Position numbers and translations under genes: made by a program
Shown: positions 39,384 to 46,641 of the stretch, piece by piece
How the letters are laid out: each line of letters starts with the position of its first letter
How positions within the stretch are numbered: position 1 is the stretch's first letter
DNA from: UBA10449 sp005883585
Lineage (GTDB): Bacteria; Chloroflexota; Dormibacteria; Dormibacterales; Dormibacteraceae
Assembly: GCA_005883585.1 (NCBI GenBank)
Contig: VBFD01000114.1
Span: 1 to 46,641 of the forward strand
Length of the DNA: 46,641 bases
Reading direction: 5' to 3'
Notes under the pieces: model-generated
The model's input: the letters and a program-made list of their open reading frames with translations, nothing else
What the model was told of the DNA's origin: nothing
Database searches by the model: none

Positions 39384-40958
39384 CTAAGCCACCGCCTTTG
39401 TGACCGCCGGCTCGGACTCGGGCTGCTTCGGAGCGACGCCGATCGCGTTGGCGGCCGCGCCTGCCAGCAGCAGGCCGGCCGAGATGAGCATGGCGGTGTG
39501 GAATGCGTCGGCTGACGCGTAGCGCGCCTGCGCGGCCACATCCGCGGGCGCGCTTGTCGTCGGCCTGTTGAGCGGGCTCACCTCAGCCCTCAGAGTGGGC
39601 GAGTTGGGGTCGATGCCCGGAACCTTCGAAGCCAGCGACGCGTAGAAGACTGCGGTCACGGCAATGAAGACAACGGCGCCTGCGAGCTGCGGGCCGATGC
39701 GCGAGATCGCGTTGTTGATCGAAGACGCGAGGCCGGCGTTGGCGACCGGCACCGACGCCATCAACGCGGCCGTCAGGGGCGCGACCATGATCCCCAGCCC
39801 GAGTCCGAAGACGATCGTCGCCGGCAGGAAGTCCACCAGGTACGACACCGGCGGAAGGACGCTCGAGGCGGAGTGCGGGTTCAGGGTCCAGGCCGCGGAG
39901 GTGGCCGGCACGCGCGCGTACAGGAGACATGCGGCGGCCATCACCAGCGGCCCGACGATCAGGAAGGGCCGCGCCCCGTATTTGCCGGTGAGCGTTCCGA
40001 ATCGCGGCGACATCAACGTCAGCAGGAGGCCACCGGGGATGAACATCAGCCCGGCCGCGACCGCGGTGTAGCCGAGCGTGCCCTGGACGAACAGGGCCTG
40101 GTTGTAGCCGGACACGTACAACGCCCCGTAGATCAGAAGCGTCGAGATGTTGATGGTCGTGAACGCGCGCGACTTGAAAAGGCTCAGCGGGATGAGCGGG
40201 TTGCGCGCTCGAGCCATGTAGAAGGGGAGGCCTATCGTCGCGATGGCCCCGACCGCGAGCATCACGTACGCGACGGGATCCCGCCACTCGCGCTGCTGAC
40301 CGTAGACGGCGCCGAACGCTAGTCCCCCGACCGCGACGCCGACGATGATCGCGCCCAGCCAGTCGAAGCCGGATGGCGGCCGCTCTGCGCGGCTCTCGGG
40401 CACGTGGCGCCAGGTGGCGTAGATGGCGATGGCTGTGATCGGAATGTTGATGAAGAAGGCCGCGCGCCACGAAATCGTGTCGACCAGCAGCCCACCCACG
40501 GCCGGCCCGAGCAGGGTCGTGCCCGATGAGGCTCCCGACCAGATGCCGAAAGCGCGACCTTGAAGCGGCCCGCTGAAGGTGGCGGTGATCAGGGCCAGCG
40601 AGCCGGGGACGAGGAACGCGCCCGCGATCCCCTGCAGGACCCTGAGGACGACCAGGGTCTCCAGGTTCGGCGCGAGGCCGCAAAGCGCCGAGGTGATGCC
40701 AAAACCGGCGAGCCCGAGCATGAAGACGCGGCGCCTACCGTAGGCGTCGGTCAGGGCGCCGGCCAGGATCAGGAGCGTGCTCAGCGACAGCAGGTAGCCC
40801 GTGTAGACGTAGGTCTGGCCTTCGAGCACGCCCAGCAGCGGGTGTGGGAGCTCACGGCCGATGCGCGGCAGGGCGACGTTGACGACTGTGGAATCGAGGA
40901 AGACAGTGGCGGACGCGAGCACCGCCGCGACCAGCGTCCACCTCTGCGTGCGGGTCAT
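39384..40958 (-). CDS. DHA2-family multidrug exporter, second copy
   Basis: A 524-residue, 14-helix major facilitator: LASATVFLDSTVVNVALPRI near residue 14, LLILAGALTDAYGRRRVFML near 61, LRVLQGIAGAFLVPG near 109 and motif C LLGPAVGGLLVDTISWRAAF near 149. It is only moderately similar to the exporter at 8868-10496 and has no adjacent repressor. The ATG at 40958 has TAAGGT 8 nt upstream and no Shine-Dalgarno. Its stop lies 3 bp from the convergent binding-protein gene. The substrate is unknown. Confidence 0.9.
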   Translation of the reverse strand: MTRTQRWTLVAAVLASATVFLDSTVVNVALPRIGRELPHPLLGVLEGQTYVYTGYLLSLSTLLILAGALTDAYGRRRVFMLGLAGFGITSALCGLAPNLETLVVLRVLQGIAGAFLVPGSLALITATFSGPLQGRAFGIWSGASSGTTLLGPAVGGLLVDTISWRAAFFINIPITAIAIYATWRHVPESRAERPPSGFDWLGAIIVGVAVGGLAFGAVYGQQREWRDPVAYVMLAVGAIATIGLPFYMARARNPLIPLSLFKSRAFTTINISTLLIYGALYVSGYNQALFVQGTLGYTAVAAGLMFIPGGLLLTLMSPRFGTLTGKYGARPFLIVGPLVMAAACLLYARVPATSAAWTLNPHSASSVLPPVSYLVDFLPATIVFGLGLGIMVAPLTAALMASVPVANAGLASSINNAISRIGPQLAGAVVFIAVTAVFYASLASKVPGIDPNSPTLRAEVSPLNRPTTSAPADVAAQARYASADAFHTAMLISAGLLLAGAAANAIGVAPKQPESEPAVTKAVA

Positions 40959-40965
40959 AACGCTG

Positions 40966-40972
40966 TACCTTA
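40966..40972. promoter_or_regulatory. Shared bidirectional -10 core between exporter and DinB genes
   Basis: TACCTTA contains TACCTT on plus (7 nt before GTG 40979) and TAAGGT on minus (8 nt before ATG 40958). The two starts are only 20 bp apart, so one 7-bp core appears to fire both ways. Confidence 0.5.
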
Positions 40973-40978
40973 GCCCCC

Positions 40979-41485
40979 GTGGATCGCGATGCCGCGCTGT
41001 CCGACTTCGACGCCGCTCGCGCGGAGTGGGAGGCAGTCTTCGCGCAGGTGCCGGACGCGGCGCTTTCTTACCTCAAGCCTGGCGACGACTACGCGCTCGG
41101 CGGCCTTCAAGTCCACGTGAACTGGGTCCTCGTCCATTACAGCCGGGTGCTCGATGGAGTCAAAGCCGACCCGCATCACGAACTGCAACCGCTGGACCGG
41201 CCAGAAGAATCCACGGCGGCCAACAAGAGGGCCAAAGCGGGCCTCACCGCTCCTGAGCGCAAGCCGGCACTCGAAGAGATGTCCGCGCTCCATAGGTCCG
41301 TGAGAGAGTCGGCCGCGGGCATCGGCGAGGCGGACTGGTCGCTCAAGACTCCCGTCGTCTACGGCGAGGGACAGGACCCCTACCCGACCAGCCCTGACGA
41401 CATCCTGGGCTGGCTGCGCGAGCATTACCGCGAGCACGTGCACCAGTGCCCGGAGCTGATCGCTTCGTGGCGCGAGATGAGCTGA
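40979..41485 (+). CDS. DinB-like four-helix protein
   Basis: A 168-residue protein with the DinB/YfiT helical-bundle layout. Putative metal-binding histidines occur in GLQVHVNWVLVHYSRVLDG near residue 42 and in WLREHYREHVHQCPELIASW near 145. The family includes metal-dependent thiol (bacillithiol, mycothiol) transferases and many proteins without known activity. No thiol-synthesis neighbours are present. It begins at a GTG with TACCTT 7 nt upstream. It ends 4 bp before the convergent ligase-like gene. Confidence 0.75.
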   Translation: MDRDAALSDFDAARAEWEAVFAQVPDAALSYLKPGDDYALGGLQVHVNWVLVHYSRVLDGVKADPHHELQPLDRPEESTAANKRAKAGLTAPERKPALEEMSALHRSVRESAAGIGEADWSLKTPVVYGEGQDPYPTSPDDILGWLREHYREHVHQCPELIASWREMS

Positions 41486-41489
41486 GAAT

Positions 41490-42260
41490 TTAGGGCAGCC
41501 GGTTCACCCAGGCTGCGGTCGCGTATTTGGTCGCGACCAGCTCTCTTGCGGCCTCGAGCTCTTCGCCTGACAGCTCGGTTTCGTGCGTGCGGAAGTCGGC
41601 GGCGAACGACCGCTCCATGTGGTGCGCCACGTCGGCGCAGCCCATCGAGGTGAACCACGACAGCGGCGAGACCGCCTTCTCCGCGCTGCGGACTCCGCGC
41701 TCAGATAATCGGTCCCGCCCGACGCGAATCAGCCTTGGCAGAAGGTCGGGGTCCATCGTGTGCGCGACGGTCGTGTGGTGGAGGACGAAGCCACGCCTTC
41801 GCGCTTGCGCCGCGCCGGCGATCTTTCCACGCGGCGAGATGATGTCGTTGATCTCGCGATAGCTCGCCGGCACGCCGAGGGCGACGAACGAACGCACCGC
41901 CCAGGCGTCGAGGGCGGCGTAGGACTGCCGGAACGACAGTCCGGCGACGGCCGTCGCCGGAACGTATAGCGAGTAGGTGATCGTCCGGTCGGGCTCGCAA
42001 AGCATGGTGCCGCCGCCGCTCATCCGCCGCGTGATCGTGAACCCGAGCGTTTTGGCCGCGAGGGTGTCGACCTCGTTGACGACCGATTGGTGCGAGCCGA
42101 TGACGAGTGCCGGCTCGATCCATTCCCAGAAGCGCACGGTCGGCCGCCGTTCGCCTGCGATGACTTTCTGCAGCAGCGTCTCGTCCAAAGCCATGTGCAT
42201 GTGGGCGGATTGAGGTGTGTAGGGAATGAGGTCCCATTCGAGCTCTGCCAGGCCGCTCAT
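41490..42260 (-). CDS. Lipoate-protein ligase / octanoyltransferase family protein
   Basis: A 256-residue BPL/LPL-fold acyltransferase. MHMALDETLLQKV near residue 21 and VRFWEWIEPALVIGSHQSVV near 42 are followed by the family TRRMSGGGTMLCEPDRTITY near 76, which holds the substrate-binding RR-x-SGGG, and ISPRGKIAGAAQARRRGFVL near 140 with the conserved catalytic-type Lys. It attaches lipoate or octanoate to E2 or GcvH domains. No acceptor protein is nearby; the Lpd-like flavoprotein is 5.5 kb away. It is divergent from an MFS carrier, with AATACT 10 nt before the ATG. Confidence 0.85.
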   Translation of the reverse strand: MSGLAELEWDLIPYTPQSAHMHMALDETLLQKVIAGERRPTVRFWEWIEPALVIGSHQSVVNEVDTLAAKTLGFTITRRMSGGGTMLCEPDRTITYSLYVPATAVAGLSFRQSYAALDAWAVRSFVALGVPASYREINDIISPRGKIAGAAQARRRGFVLHHTTVAHTMDPDLLPRLIRVGRDRLSERGVRSAEKAVSPLSWFTSMGCADVAHHMERSFAADFRTHETELSGEELEAARELVATKYATAAWVNRLP

Positions 42261-42269
42261 GTGCTCTGC

Positions 42270-42278
42270 CAGTATTCC
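42270..42278. promoter_or_regulatory. Divergent -10 region between ligase and MFS genes
   Basis: The only AT-rich spot in the 25-bp gap, CAGTATTCC, gives AATACT on minus (42276-42271; 10 nt before ATG 42260) and CAGTAT or TATTCC on plus (10 or 7 nt before ATG 42286). The plus match is weaker. Confidence 0.35.
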
Positions 42279-42285
42279 GGAAGCG

Positions 42286-43452
42286 ATGCAGCGGCGAACT
42301 CTGTGGACGCTCTACGGATGCAACCTGCTGGCCTCGGTCGGCTTCTGGTTCTTCCTGCCCCTGCTGCCCATCTTCCTGTCGCGCCGCGGTGGCTCGGCGG
42401 CACTCGTGGGCGCGGTTTTTGCGTCGGGTCTCCTCGCCAACGCGCTGATCCGGTATCCGGCAGGCTGGGCCGCGGATCGCTTCGGCGCCCGTCCGGTGAT
42501 GATCGTGGCGCTGGCGAGCGAGGCGGTTCTGTTTCTCGCCTACCTGCCGCACCTGCCGCTCGCCGCTTTCATCGCGGTGCGTTTCGTCCACGGTGCGGCG
42601 GCGGGTGCATTCTGGCCCGCGGCCAACGGCCTCATCGCCGAGGTCGCTCCGCCGAACAGGCTCGGCAGGGCATTCGGGGTCATGCAGTCGACCAACATGG
42701 TCGGCATCATCATCGGCCCCGCCATCGGCGGGATCATCGCGCTCGCCAACCTGAGTGTCGTGTTCGTGGTCGCCGCGATCGTCTCGGGGCTGGCCGCAAT
42801 CCCCATCGCAACGATTGCGAATGTGCGCCTGGAGCAGAAGGCCGAAGCCCCTCTGAGCGCGATCCGCATCGCGCGGTCGCTGCTGCCGCTAATCGTCCTT
42901 GGCGCTGGGACGTCGTACATGATCGGCACCTTCGACACGATCTGGTCGCTCTACATGACCTACCGAGGCGCGACGACGCTTGCAGTGGGGATCTCGTTCG
43001 CGACCTTCGGCATCCCCGCCCTCCTCGTCAGCGCGCGCGCCGGCGCGCTTGGTGATCGGTTCGGCGCCCACAAGCTGATCGTGGGCTCGCTGCTGGTCAC
43101 GGCTTTCTTCTCATCGATCTATCCGTTCATCGCGTCGGTTCCGTGGCTGATCGGCCTCGGTCTGATCGAGGGCGCCTTCACGATCTCGGGCGCCCCGAGC
43201 CTGATCGCCGAGGTGAGCCGCCACGCGGAACCCGGATACCAGGGCCGCACGCAAGGAGTCTTCCAGACCGTGCAGACGTCGATACAGATCGTGGGCGCAC
43301 TCGCCGGCGGTTACCTTTTCACGATCGGACCGGCGTACTCGTTCCTCGCCATCACCACGTTCTGCGTGGTAGGGGCAGCGGGCGGCAGCTGGCTCAGTAG
43401 TGCACGTCGTCGAGCCGCTGCCATCCATACGAAACCTCTTCGAGAGTCGTAA
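42286..43452 (+). CDS. Major facilitator superfamily transporter
   Basis: A 388-residue, 12-helix MFS carrier: FFLPLLPIFLSRRGGSAALV near 20, the helix 2-3 loop PAGWAADRFGARPVMIVALA near 65, VRFVHGAAAGAFWPAANGLI near 104 and motif C-like GPAIGGIIALANL near 145; the second half repeats the pattern with GALGDRFGAHKLIVGSLLV near 250. The group includes drug exporters, but the substrate is unknown. The start at ATG 42286 excludes an upstream stretch that overlaps the divergent gene. The 3' end overlaps the convergent acetyltransferase by 59 bp. Confidence 0.87.
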   Translation: MQRRTLWTLYGCNLLASVGFWFFLPLLPIFLSRRGGSAALVGAVFASGLLANALIRYPAGWAADRFGARPVMIVALASEAVLFLAYLPHLPLAAFIAVRFVHGAAAGAFWPAANGLIAEVAPPNRLGRAFGVMQSTNMVGIIIGPAIGGIIALANLSVVFVVAAIVSGLAAIPIATIANVRLEQKAEAPLSAIRIARSLLPLIVLGAGTSYMIGTFDTIWSLYMTYRGATTLAVGISFATFGIPALLVSARAGALGDRFGAHKLIVGSLLVTAFFSSIYPFIASVPWLIGLGLIEGAFTISGAPSLIAEVSRHAEPGYQGRTQGVFQTVQTSIQIVGALAGGYLFTIGPAYSFLAITTFCVVGAAGGSWLSSARRRAAAIHTKPLRES

Positions 43453-43906
43453 GGCCGATGGTGATGGGCTGCGCACGCACGTAGACGCCTCCCAGCCGCT
43501 CGTAGAAAGCGCGCGCCGCCTGGTTGTCACGGAGGACCCAGATGATCATGTCGCCCAGACCGAGCTCGCGCAGGCCGGCGACGGTCGCCCGCACCAGCTC
43601 GCGTCCGAATCCGCGGCGCTGCGCGCTGTCGAGCACGTAGATCGCATAGATCTCGCCTTCATAGCCGGTCTCGCCGGCGCGCTCGCGGCCACCCGAAGCG
43701 AAACCGACAACATCGGTCCCGTCTTCAGCAACGTAGACCTTCGACGTGGCCTCGGCGATGACGCGCTTCCATCTCTCTGCGTAGCCGCTCTCGCTGAGCG
43801 ACGCCAGGAAATCGGCGGGCAGCATGCTTCGATAGGTCGACCGCCAGCTCGACACGTGCACGCGGGCGATCGCAGCCGCGTCGTCGAGCGTCGCCTCCCG
43901 GATCAC
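43394..43906 (-). CDS. GNAT N-acetyltransferase
   Basis: A 170-residue acetyltransferase: IREATLDDAAAIARVHVSSW at the N-terminus, YVAEDGTDVVGFASGGRER near 58, the acetyl-CoA loop YVLDSAQRRGFGRELVRATV near 90, and WVLRDNQAARAFYERLGGVY near 123. The substrate is unknown. The GTG start shares one base with the thioesterase stop (TAGTG), making it the last gene of a three-gene operon. Confidence 0.88.
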   Translation of the reverse strand: MIREATLDDAAAIARVHVSSWRSTYRSMLPADFLASLSESGYAERWKRVIAEATSKVYVAEDGTDVVGFASGGRERAGETGYEGEIYAIYVLDSAQRRGFGRELVRATVAGLRELGLGDMIIWVLRDNQAARAFYERLGGVYVRAQPITIGLTTLEEVSYGWQRLDDVHY

Positions 43907-44343
43907 TACGCCCTTACGTAGGCGATCACCGCGCGCGCCTCGGCGATGATCTCGCCACTTTCCTGTTCGACCGACGCCTCGCAGAAGGCGAGCCTCCGGG
44001 TGCGATGGCGCACCCGAGCGCGGCAGATGAGCCGGCCCGGCTTCCCCGGCCGGTAATAATCGACCTTCAGGTCGGCGGTCGCTGTGGTCTCACCCTCCTC
44101 CGCCAGGGTGAAAGCGACCGAAGCGAGAGTCTCATCCGCGAGGGTCGCGATCGCTCCCCCGTGGACGATCGGTCCCCTGCTCGTAGGAAAACCATGCGCC
44201 TCCGCGGTGAGGTTGCCCTCCAGCACGAGCGTGCCCGAGCCGATCTCGACCAGCCGGGTCCCGATGTTGGCGATCATGCCGCTCGCGGCCCACTCCTTGT
44301 AGAGCTCCGGCAGGGTGCGGACGCCGTAAGGAGCGTCGCTCAC
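43906..44343 (-). CDS. PaaI-type hotdog thioesterase
   Basis: A 145-residue hotdog-fold protein with the PaaI/YbgC pattern: GTLVLEGNLTAEAHGF near 38, the catalytic-region GPIVHGGAIATLADETLASV near 58, then TTATADLKVDYYRPGKPGRL near 86. It hydrolyses acyl-CoA or aryl-CoA thioesters in related proteins. The GTG start overlaps the upstream GNAT stop (GTGA). Grouping of a thioesterase with two acetyltransferases suggests handling of acyl-CoA compounds, but no pathway can be named. Confidence 0.87.
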   Translation of the reverse strand: MSDAPYGVRTLPELYKEWAASGMIANIGTRLVEIGSGTLVLEGNLTAEAHGFPTSRGPIVHGGAIATLADETLASVAFTLAEEGETTATADLKVDYYRPGKPGRLICRARVRHRTRRLAFCEASVEQESGEIIAEARAVIAYVRA

Positions 44344-45317
44344 GATGCGAGCGGGCGGTGTAGCTCGAGCACCGGTTCGATGGGCACGTAGCCCATCTCG
44401 GCGTTGACGTGAAGAATGGGCGCGTTCTCTCCATCGTTTTCGGTCCGAATCCGGTCGGCGCCGAGGGCGATGGCCTGCGCCACGGTTTGGTATTTCAACG
44501 CCCGCGCGATACCGCGCCCTCGAACCCTGCGTGCGGTTCCGGTGAATGCGGTCCACGGGCAGCCGCGAGTCGGTGGGTACTCGATCGCTGACAGGCCGAC
44601 GATCGCCTCGCCTTGACGAGCGATCCAGATGCGGTCGGCGCGGAGCCCTGGGTTGCCGAACCACAGGTGGTGCCATTCGTCGTAGGGCATCCTGGGTGAG
44701 GGCACGGTGGTCGGGATATCTTGCTCGGCCTCGACCGACGTGGCGTGCAGCTTGGCCAGACGATCGGGATCGTCGTCGCGGTCGAGCGTCAGGAGGCGCA
44801 CTCCCTGTTCGGACATCCGCTTCCGGCTCAGCTCGGCACCGGCCAGCAGGCTTGCGCGATTGGCCGCGAGGTCGAGCTCCCACGGGCGCCCACGCCGCAC
44901 CTCGTTGTAAGAGCGAGCCTGGAGAACCCGAACCTCATCGGTGAAATCGGCCCGTACGCGAATGACTGCTATAGCGGCGGCCTGGTCCCTGAGCCACGCT
45001 TCGGCGATGTCGACCAGGTGCCCATAACGCTCGCCACTCCACAGCTCGGGATGCAAGAGGATCCGCATCGTCCCGAATCGCCCAGACCCGTCGTCCCACG
45101 GACGGTGGCGCGCCATCACGTACGCGATAGCCGAACCATCGCGTTCGGCCATGAAGCGCACGTGCACCTCGCCGGCCGGCATCGTCGTCCACCAGAATCC
45201 GACCATCGCCGGATCAGCTGGATCGTCGGGATGCCGCGCAGTCTCCAGGTCGGAAACCGCTTTCGCATCCACCGGCGTCGCGGGGCGCAACTCGAGATCG
45301 ATTTGGGCTCTGCTCAT
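44340..45317 (-). CDS. Tandem-GNAT acetyltransferase
   Basis: A 325-residue protein with two GNAT-like halves. The N-terminal half begins LELRPATPVDAKAVSDLETA and lacks a clear acetyl-CoA loop. The C-terminal half has IWIARQGEAIVGLSAIEYPP near 228, the loop ARRVRGRGIARALKYQTVAQ near 262, and TENDGENAPILHVNAEMGYV near 292. This layout resembles mycothiol synthase and similar tandem enzymes, but the substrate is unknown. TAGGCT lies 12 nt before the ATG. Confidence 0.83.
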   Translation of the reverse strand: MSRAQIDLELRPATPVDAKAVSDLETARHPDDPADPAMVGFWWTTMPAGEVHVRFMAERDGSAIAYVMARHRPWDDGSGRFGTMRILLHPELWSGERYGHLVDIAEAWLRDQAAAIAVIRVRADFTDEVRVLQARSYNEVRRGRPWELDLAANRASLLAGAELSRKRMSEQGVRLLTLDRDDDPDRLAKLHATSVEAEQDIPTTVPSPRMPYDEWHHLWFGNPGLRADRIWIARQGEAIVGLSAIEYPPTRGCPWTAFTGTARRVRGRGIARALKYQTVAQAIALGADRIRTENDGENAPILHVNAEMGYVPIEPVLELHRPLAS

Positions 45318-45329
45318 CGACGAAGGTCC

Positions 45330-45335
45330 AGCCTA
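45330..45335 (-). promoter_or_regulatory. -10-like hexamer for the GNAT/thioesterase operon
   Basis: TAGGCT on the minus strand, 12 nt before the ATG at 45317. The leader would be about 6 nt. Confidence 0.35.
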
Positions 45336-45351
45336 GCATTGAGCATCCGGT

Positions 45352-45357
45352 TAATCT
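45352..45357 (+). promoter_or_regulatory. -10-like hexamer for the TIM-barrel protein
   Basis: TAATCT, 7 nt before the GTG at 45365. It supports that start codon over the internal TTG at 45425. Confidence 0.45.
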
Positions 45358-45364
45358 CTGGGCC

Positions 45365-46291
45365 GTGCTTGGCCGCGCGTTGCAGAGGGTTCCCGGACGG
45401 CGACCGTCGCGCGACAGGGGTGGCTTGCGCATCGCGCTCTCTCCCGCATCCTGGGGTGTGAGCGACGTGCCGGACTGGGGCCATCAGCTCGAAGCCGAGC
45501 GGGTCCTTTCGGAGGTGTGGTCCCTGGGCATCGCCGCGATCGAGGCGGGACCGCCGGGCTTCCTGCCGGACCGCAGCGACCAGGCCAAGCTGCTCATCCG
45601 CCGGCACTGGCTGCGCGTGGTCTCCGGCCAGGCTCACGCGGTCCTCCATCACCACGACATACGTGCCTCCGAGCTGGCTCACATCGACGGCCAGGCCAGC
45701 TGGCTCGCCGCGGTCGGCGCGGAGACGCTCGTGCTTTCGGCGATCGCGCCACGCGGCGCTGGCGCCGCGCACGGCATCGTGCTCGACAGCGCGGGATGGG
45801 CGCACCTCCTTCACCTGATCGGCTCCGTCGAGCACGTCTGCGCGCGTCACCGCCTCCGGCTCGCCGTGCTGCCTCGGTTCGGCACGATGATTCAGGGACC
45901 TTCCGACATCGAACGGTTGCTGGTGGGCACCGAGGCCGGCATCTGCTTCGACCCGGGACACCTGGTGACGGTGGGGGCCGACCCGATGGAGGTGCTGGAG
46001 CTGGCCGCGGGCCGCATTCAGCACGTCCGCCTGAACGATGTCGACGCCAAGCTTGCACGCCAGGTTCGCGAGAACCGCGTCGATTACGCGCAGGCGGTGA
46101 GCGAGGGGTTGTTCAAAGCGTTGGGCAGCGGAGACGCGCGCGTCGACGACGTGGTCGAGACATTGCGGCGGTCGAGATACCGAGGTTGGTACTCGATCGA
46201 TCAGGATATCCGGCTGGGATCGAATGACGAGAAGCCGCTGACCGGCATCAAGCGCTCGCTCGACTACGTGCGCAGGCTGGTCGCAGCCTGA
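45365..46291 (+). CDS. Sugar phosphate isomerase/epimerase-like TIM-barrel protein
   Basis: A 308-residue xylose-isomerase-like TIM barrel (AP_endonuc_2 group, IolE-like): RIALSPASWGVSDVPDWGHQ near residue 22, SLGIAAIEAGPPGFLPD near 53, then HDIRASELAHID, the metal-site-type GICFDPGHLVTVGADPMEVL near 190, and HVRLNDVDAKLARQVREN near 219. Relatives are inosose dehydratases and sugar epimerases; the substrate here is unknown, with no inositol genes nearby. The GTG at 45365 is chosen because of TAATCT upstream; TTG 45425 would remove a poorly conserved 20-residue N-terminus. Confidence 0.82.
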   Translation: MLGRALQRVPGRRPSRDRGGLRIALSPASWGVSDVPDWGHQLEAERVLSEVWSLGIAAIEAGPPGFLPDRSDQAKLLIRRHWLRVVSGQAHAVLHHHDIRASELAHIDGQASWLAAVGAETLVLSAIAPRGAGAAHGIVLDSAGWAHLLHLIGSVEHVCARHRLRLAVLPRFGTMIQGPSDIERLLVGTEAGICFDPGHLVTVGADPMEVLELAAGRIQHVRLNDVDAKLARQVRENRVDYAQAVSEGLFKALGSGDARVDDVVETLRRSRYRGWYSIDQDIRLGSNDEKPLTGIKRSLDYVRRLVAA

Positions 46292-46300
46292 CTCGTTGAA

Positions 46301-46641
46301 TCAGACGCGCCGGGTCATCCCCGCCCAGTAAGGCTCGCGGACCTTCCTCTTCAGGAGCTTGCCGGCTGCATCGCGCGGGAGCTCGTCGACGAAGTCGATG
46401 GAGCGGGGCTTCTTGTAGCCGGCGAGTCTCTGGTCGCAAAACGCGATCAGCTCGGCGGCGGTCGCGTCCATCCCGGGTCTCAACTGGACCACCGCCTTGA
46501 CCGACTCGCCCCACTGCTCGTCCGGGACCCCGATCACAGCGGCGTCCATCACGGCCGGATGGGCGTGAAGCACTGCCTCGATCTCCGCCGGGTAGATGTT
46601 GACGCCGCCCGAGATGACCATGTCGATCTGTCGGTCGCAGA
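46301..46641 (-). CDS. AMP-dependent acyl-CoA synthetase, C-terminal part, runs off the window
   Basis: The last 113 residues of an ANL-superfamily ligase. The hinge and A8 motif are at the edge (CDRQIDMVISGGVNIYPAEI), then DAAVIGVPDEQWGESVKAVV and the A10 motif DELPRDAAGKLLKRKVRE with its catalytic Lys. The enzyme activates a fatty or other carboxylic acid with ATP and loads it on CoA. The frame is open to the right edge, so the N-terminal adenylation domain lies outside. It is convergent with the TIM-barrel gene, 9 bp away. Confidence 0.92.
   Translation of the reverse strand, partial: CDRQIDMVISGGVNIYPAEIEAVLHAHPAVMDAAVIGVPDEQWGESVKAVVQLRPGMDATAAELIAFCDQRLAGYKKPRSIDFVDELPRDAAGKLLKRKVREPYWAGMTRRV

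Overview
The window is GC-rich, gene-dense bacterial chromosome. About fifty protein genes lie on both strands in short runs, joined by ATGA/GTGA stop-start overlaps. There is one tRNA gene and one cobalamin riboswitch. Many first-in-unit genes lack a Shine-Dalgarno sequence. Instead they carry a -10-like hexamer (TAnnnT or close) only 6-10 nt before the start codon, which suggests abundant leaderless or near-leaderless transcription. Together with the gene content (LuxR/STAND regulator, DHA2 exporters, PadR/HxlR regulators, GlsB proteins, B12 salvage), this fits an uncultured soil bacterium of the Chloroflexota / Dormibacterota / Actinomycetota side. That placement is inference, and no marker gene in the window settles it.

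Left part (1-7.98 kb): the start of a secreted or membrane protein at the left edge; a LuxR-HTH/STAND ATPase/TPR regulator broken by a frameshift; then a tRNA-Lys(CUU) gene whose 3' half is exactly duplicated 1.25 kb away. The duplication brackets a tiny putative integrative element with phased short repeats and one Trp-rich orphan gene but no integrase. Beyond the tRNA sit an orphan PrgI (VirB3-like)/VirB4 pair, a lipase-like hydrolase and a GlsB protein.

7.96-17.6 kb: a hydrolase; a PadR-regulated DHA2 exporter with clear promoter and operators; then a compact run of ECF sigma factor, zinc anti-sigma factor, membrane protein, MacA-like adaptor, ABC ATPase, MacB-like permease and two small envelope proteins, which looks like an envelope-stress/efflux operon.

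17.6-26.5 kb: an acetyltransferase; folB, larC, folD and folC; a PspC protein; an SDR with a divergent HxlR regulator; a zinc-ribbon protein with a degenerate GGDEF-like domain; a histidine phosphatase; a cupin; a ComB-family protein.

26.5-33.5 kb: a cobalamin salvage and uptake locus. cobT is followed by a B12 riboswitch and then btuF-btuC-btuD-cobO-cobU-cobS-cobC, with a lipoprotein of possible transcobalamin-like fold at the far end. No corrin-ring synthesis genes are present here, so the locus imports and finishes corrinoids.

33.5-46.6 kb: a YjbR protein, tandem GlsB paralogues, an Lpd-like flavoprotein, a divergently split osmoprotectant ABC system (ATPase on minus; two permeases and binding protein on plus), another DHA2 exporter, a DinB protein, a lipoate-ligase-like protein, an MFS carrier, a GNAT/thioesterase/GNAT operon, a TIM-barrel isomerase-like protein, and the end of an acyl-CoA synthetase running off the right edge.
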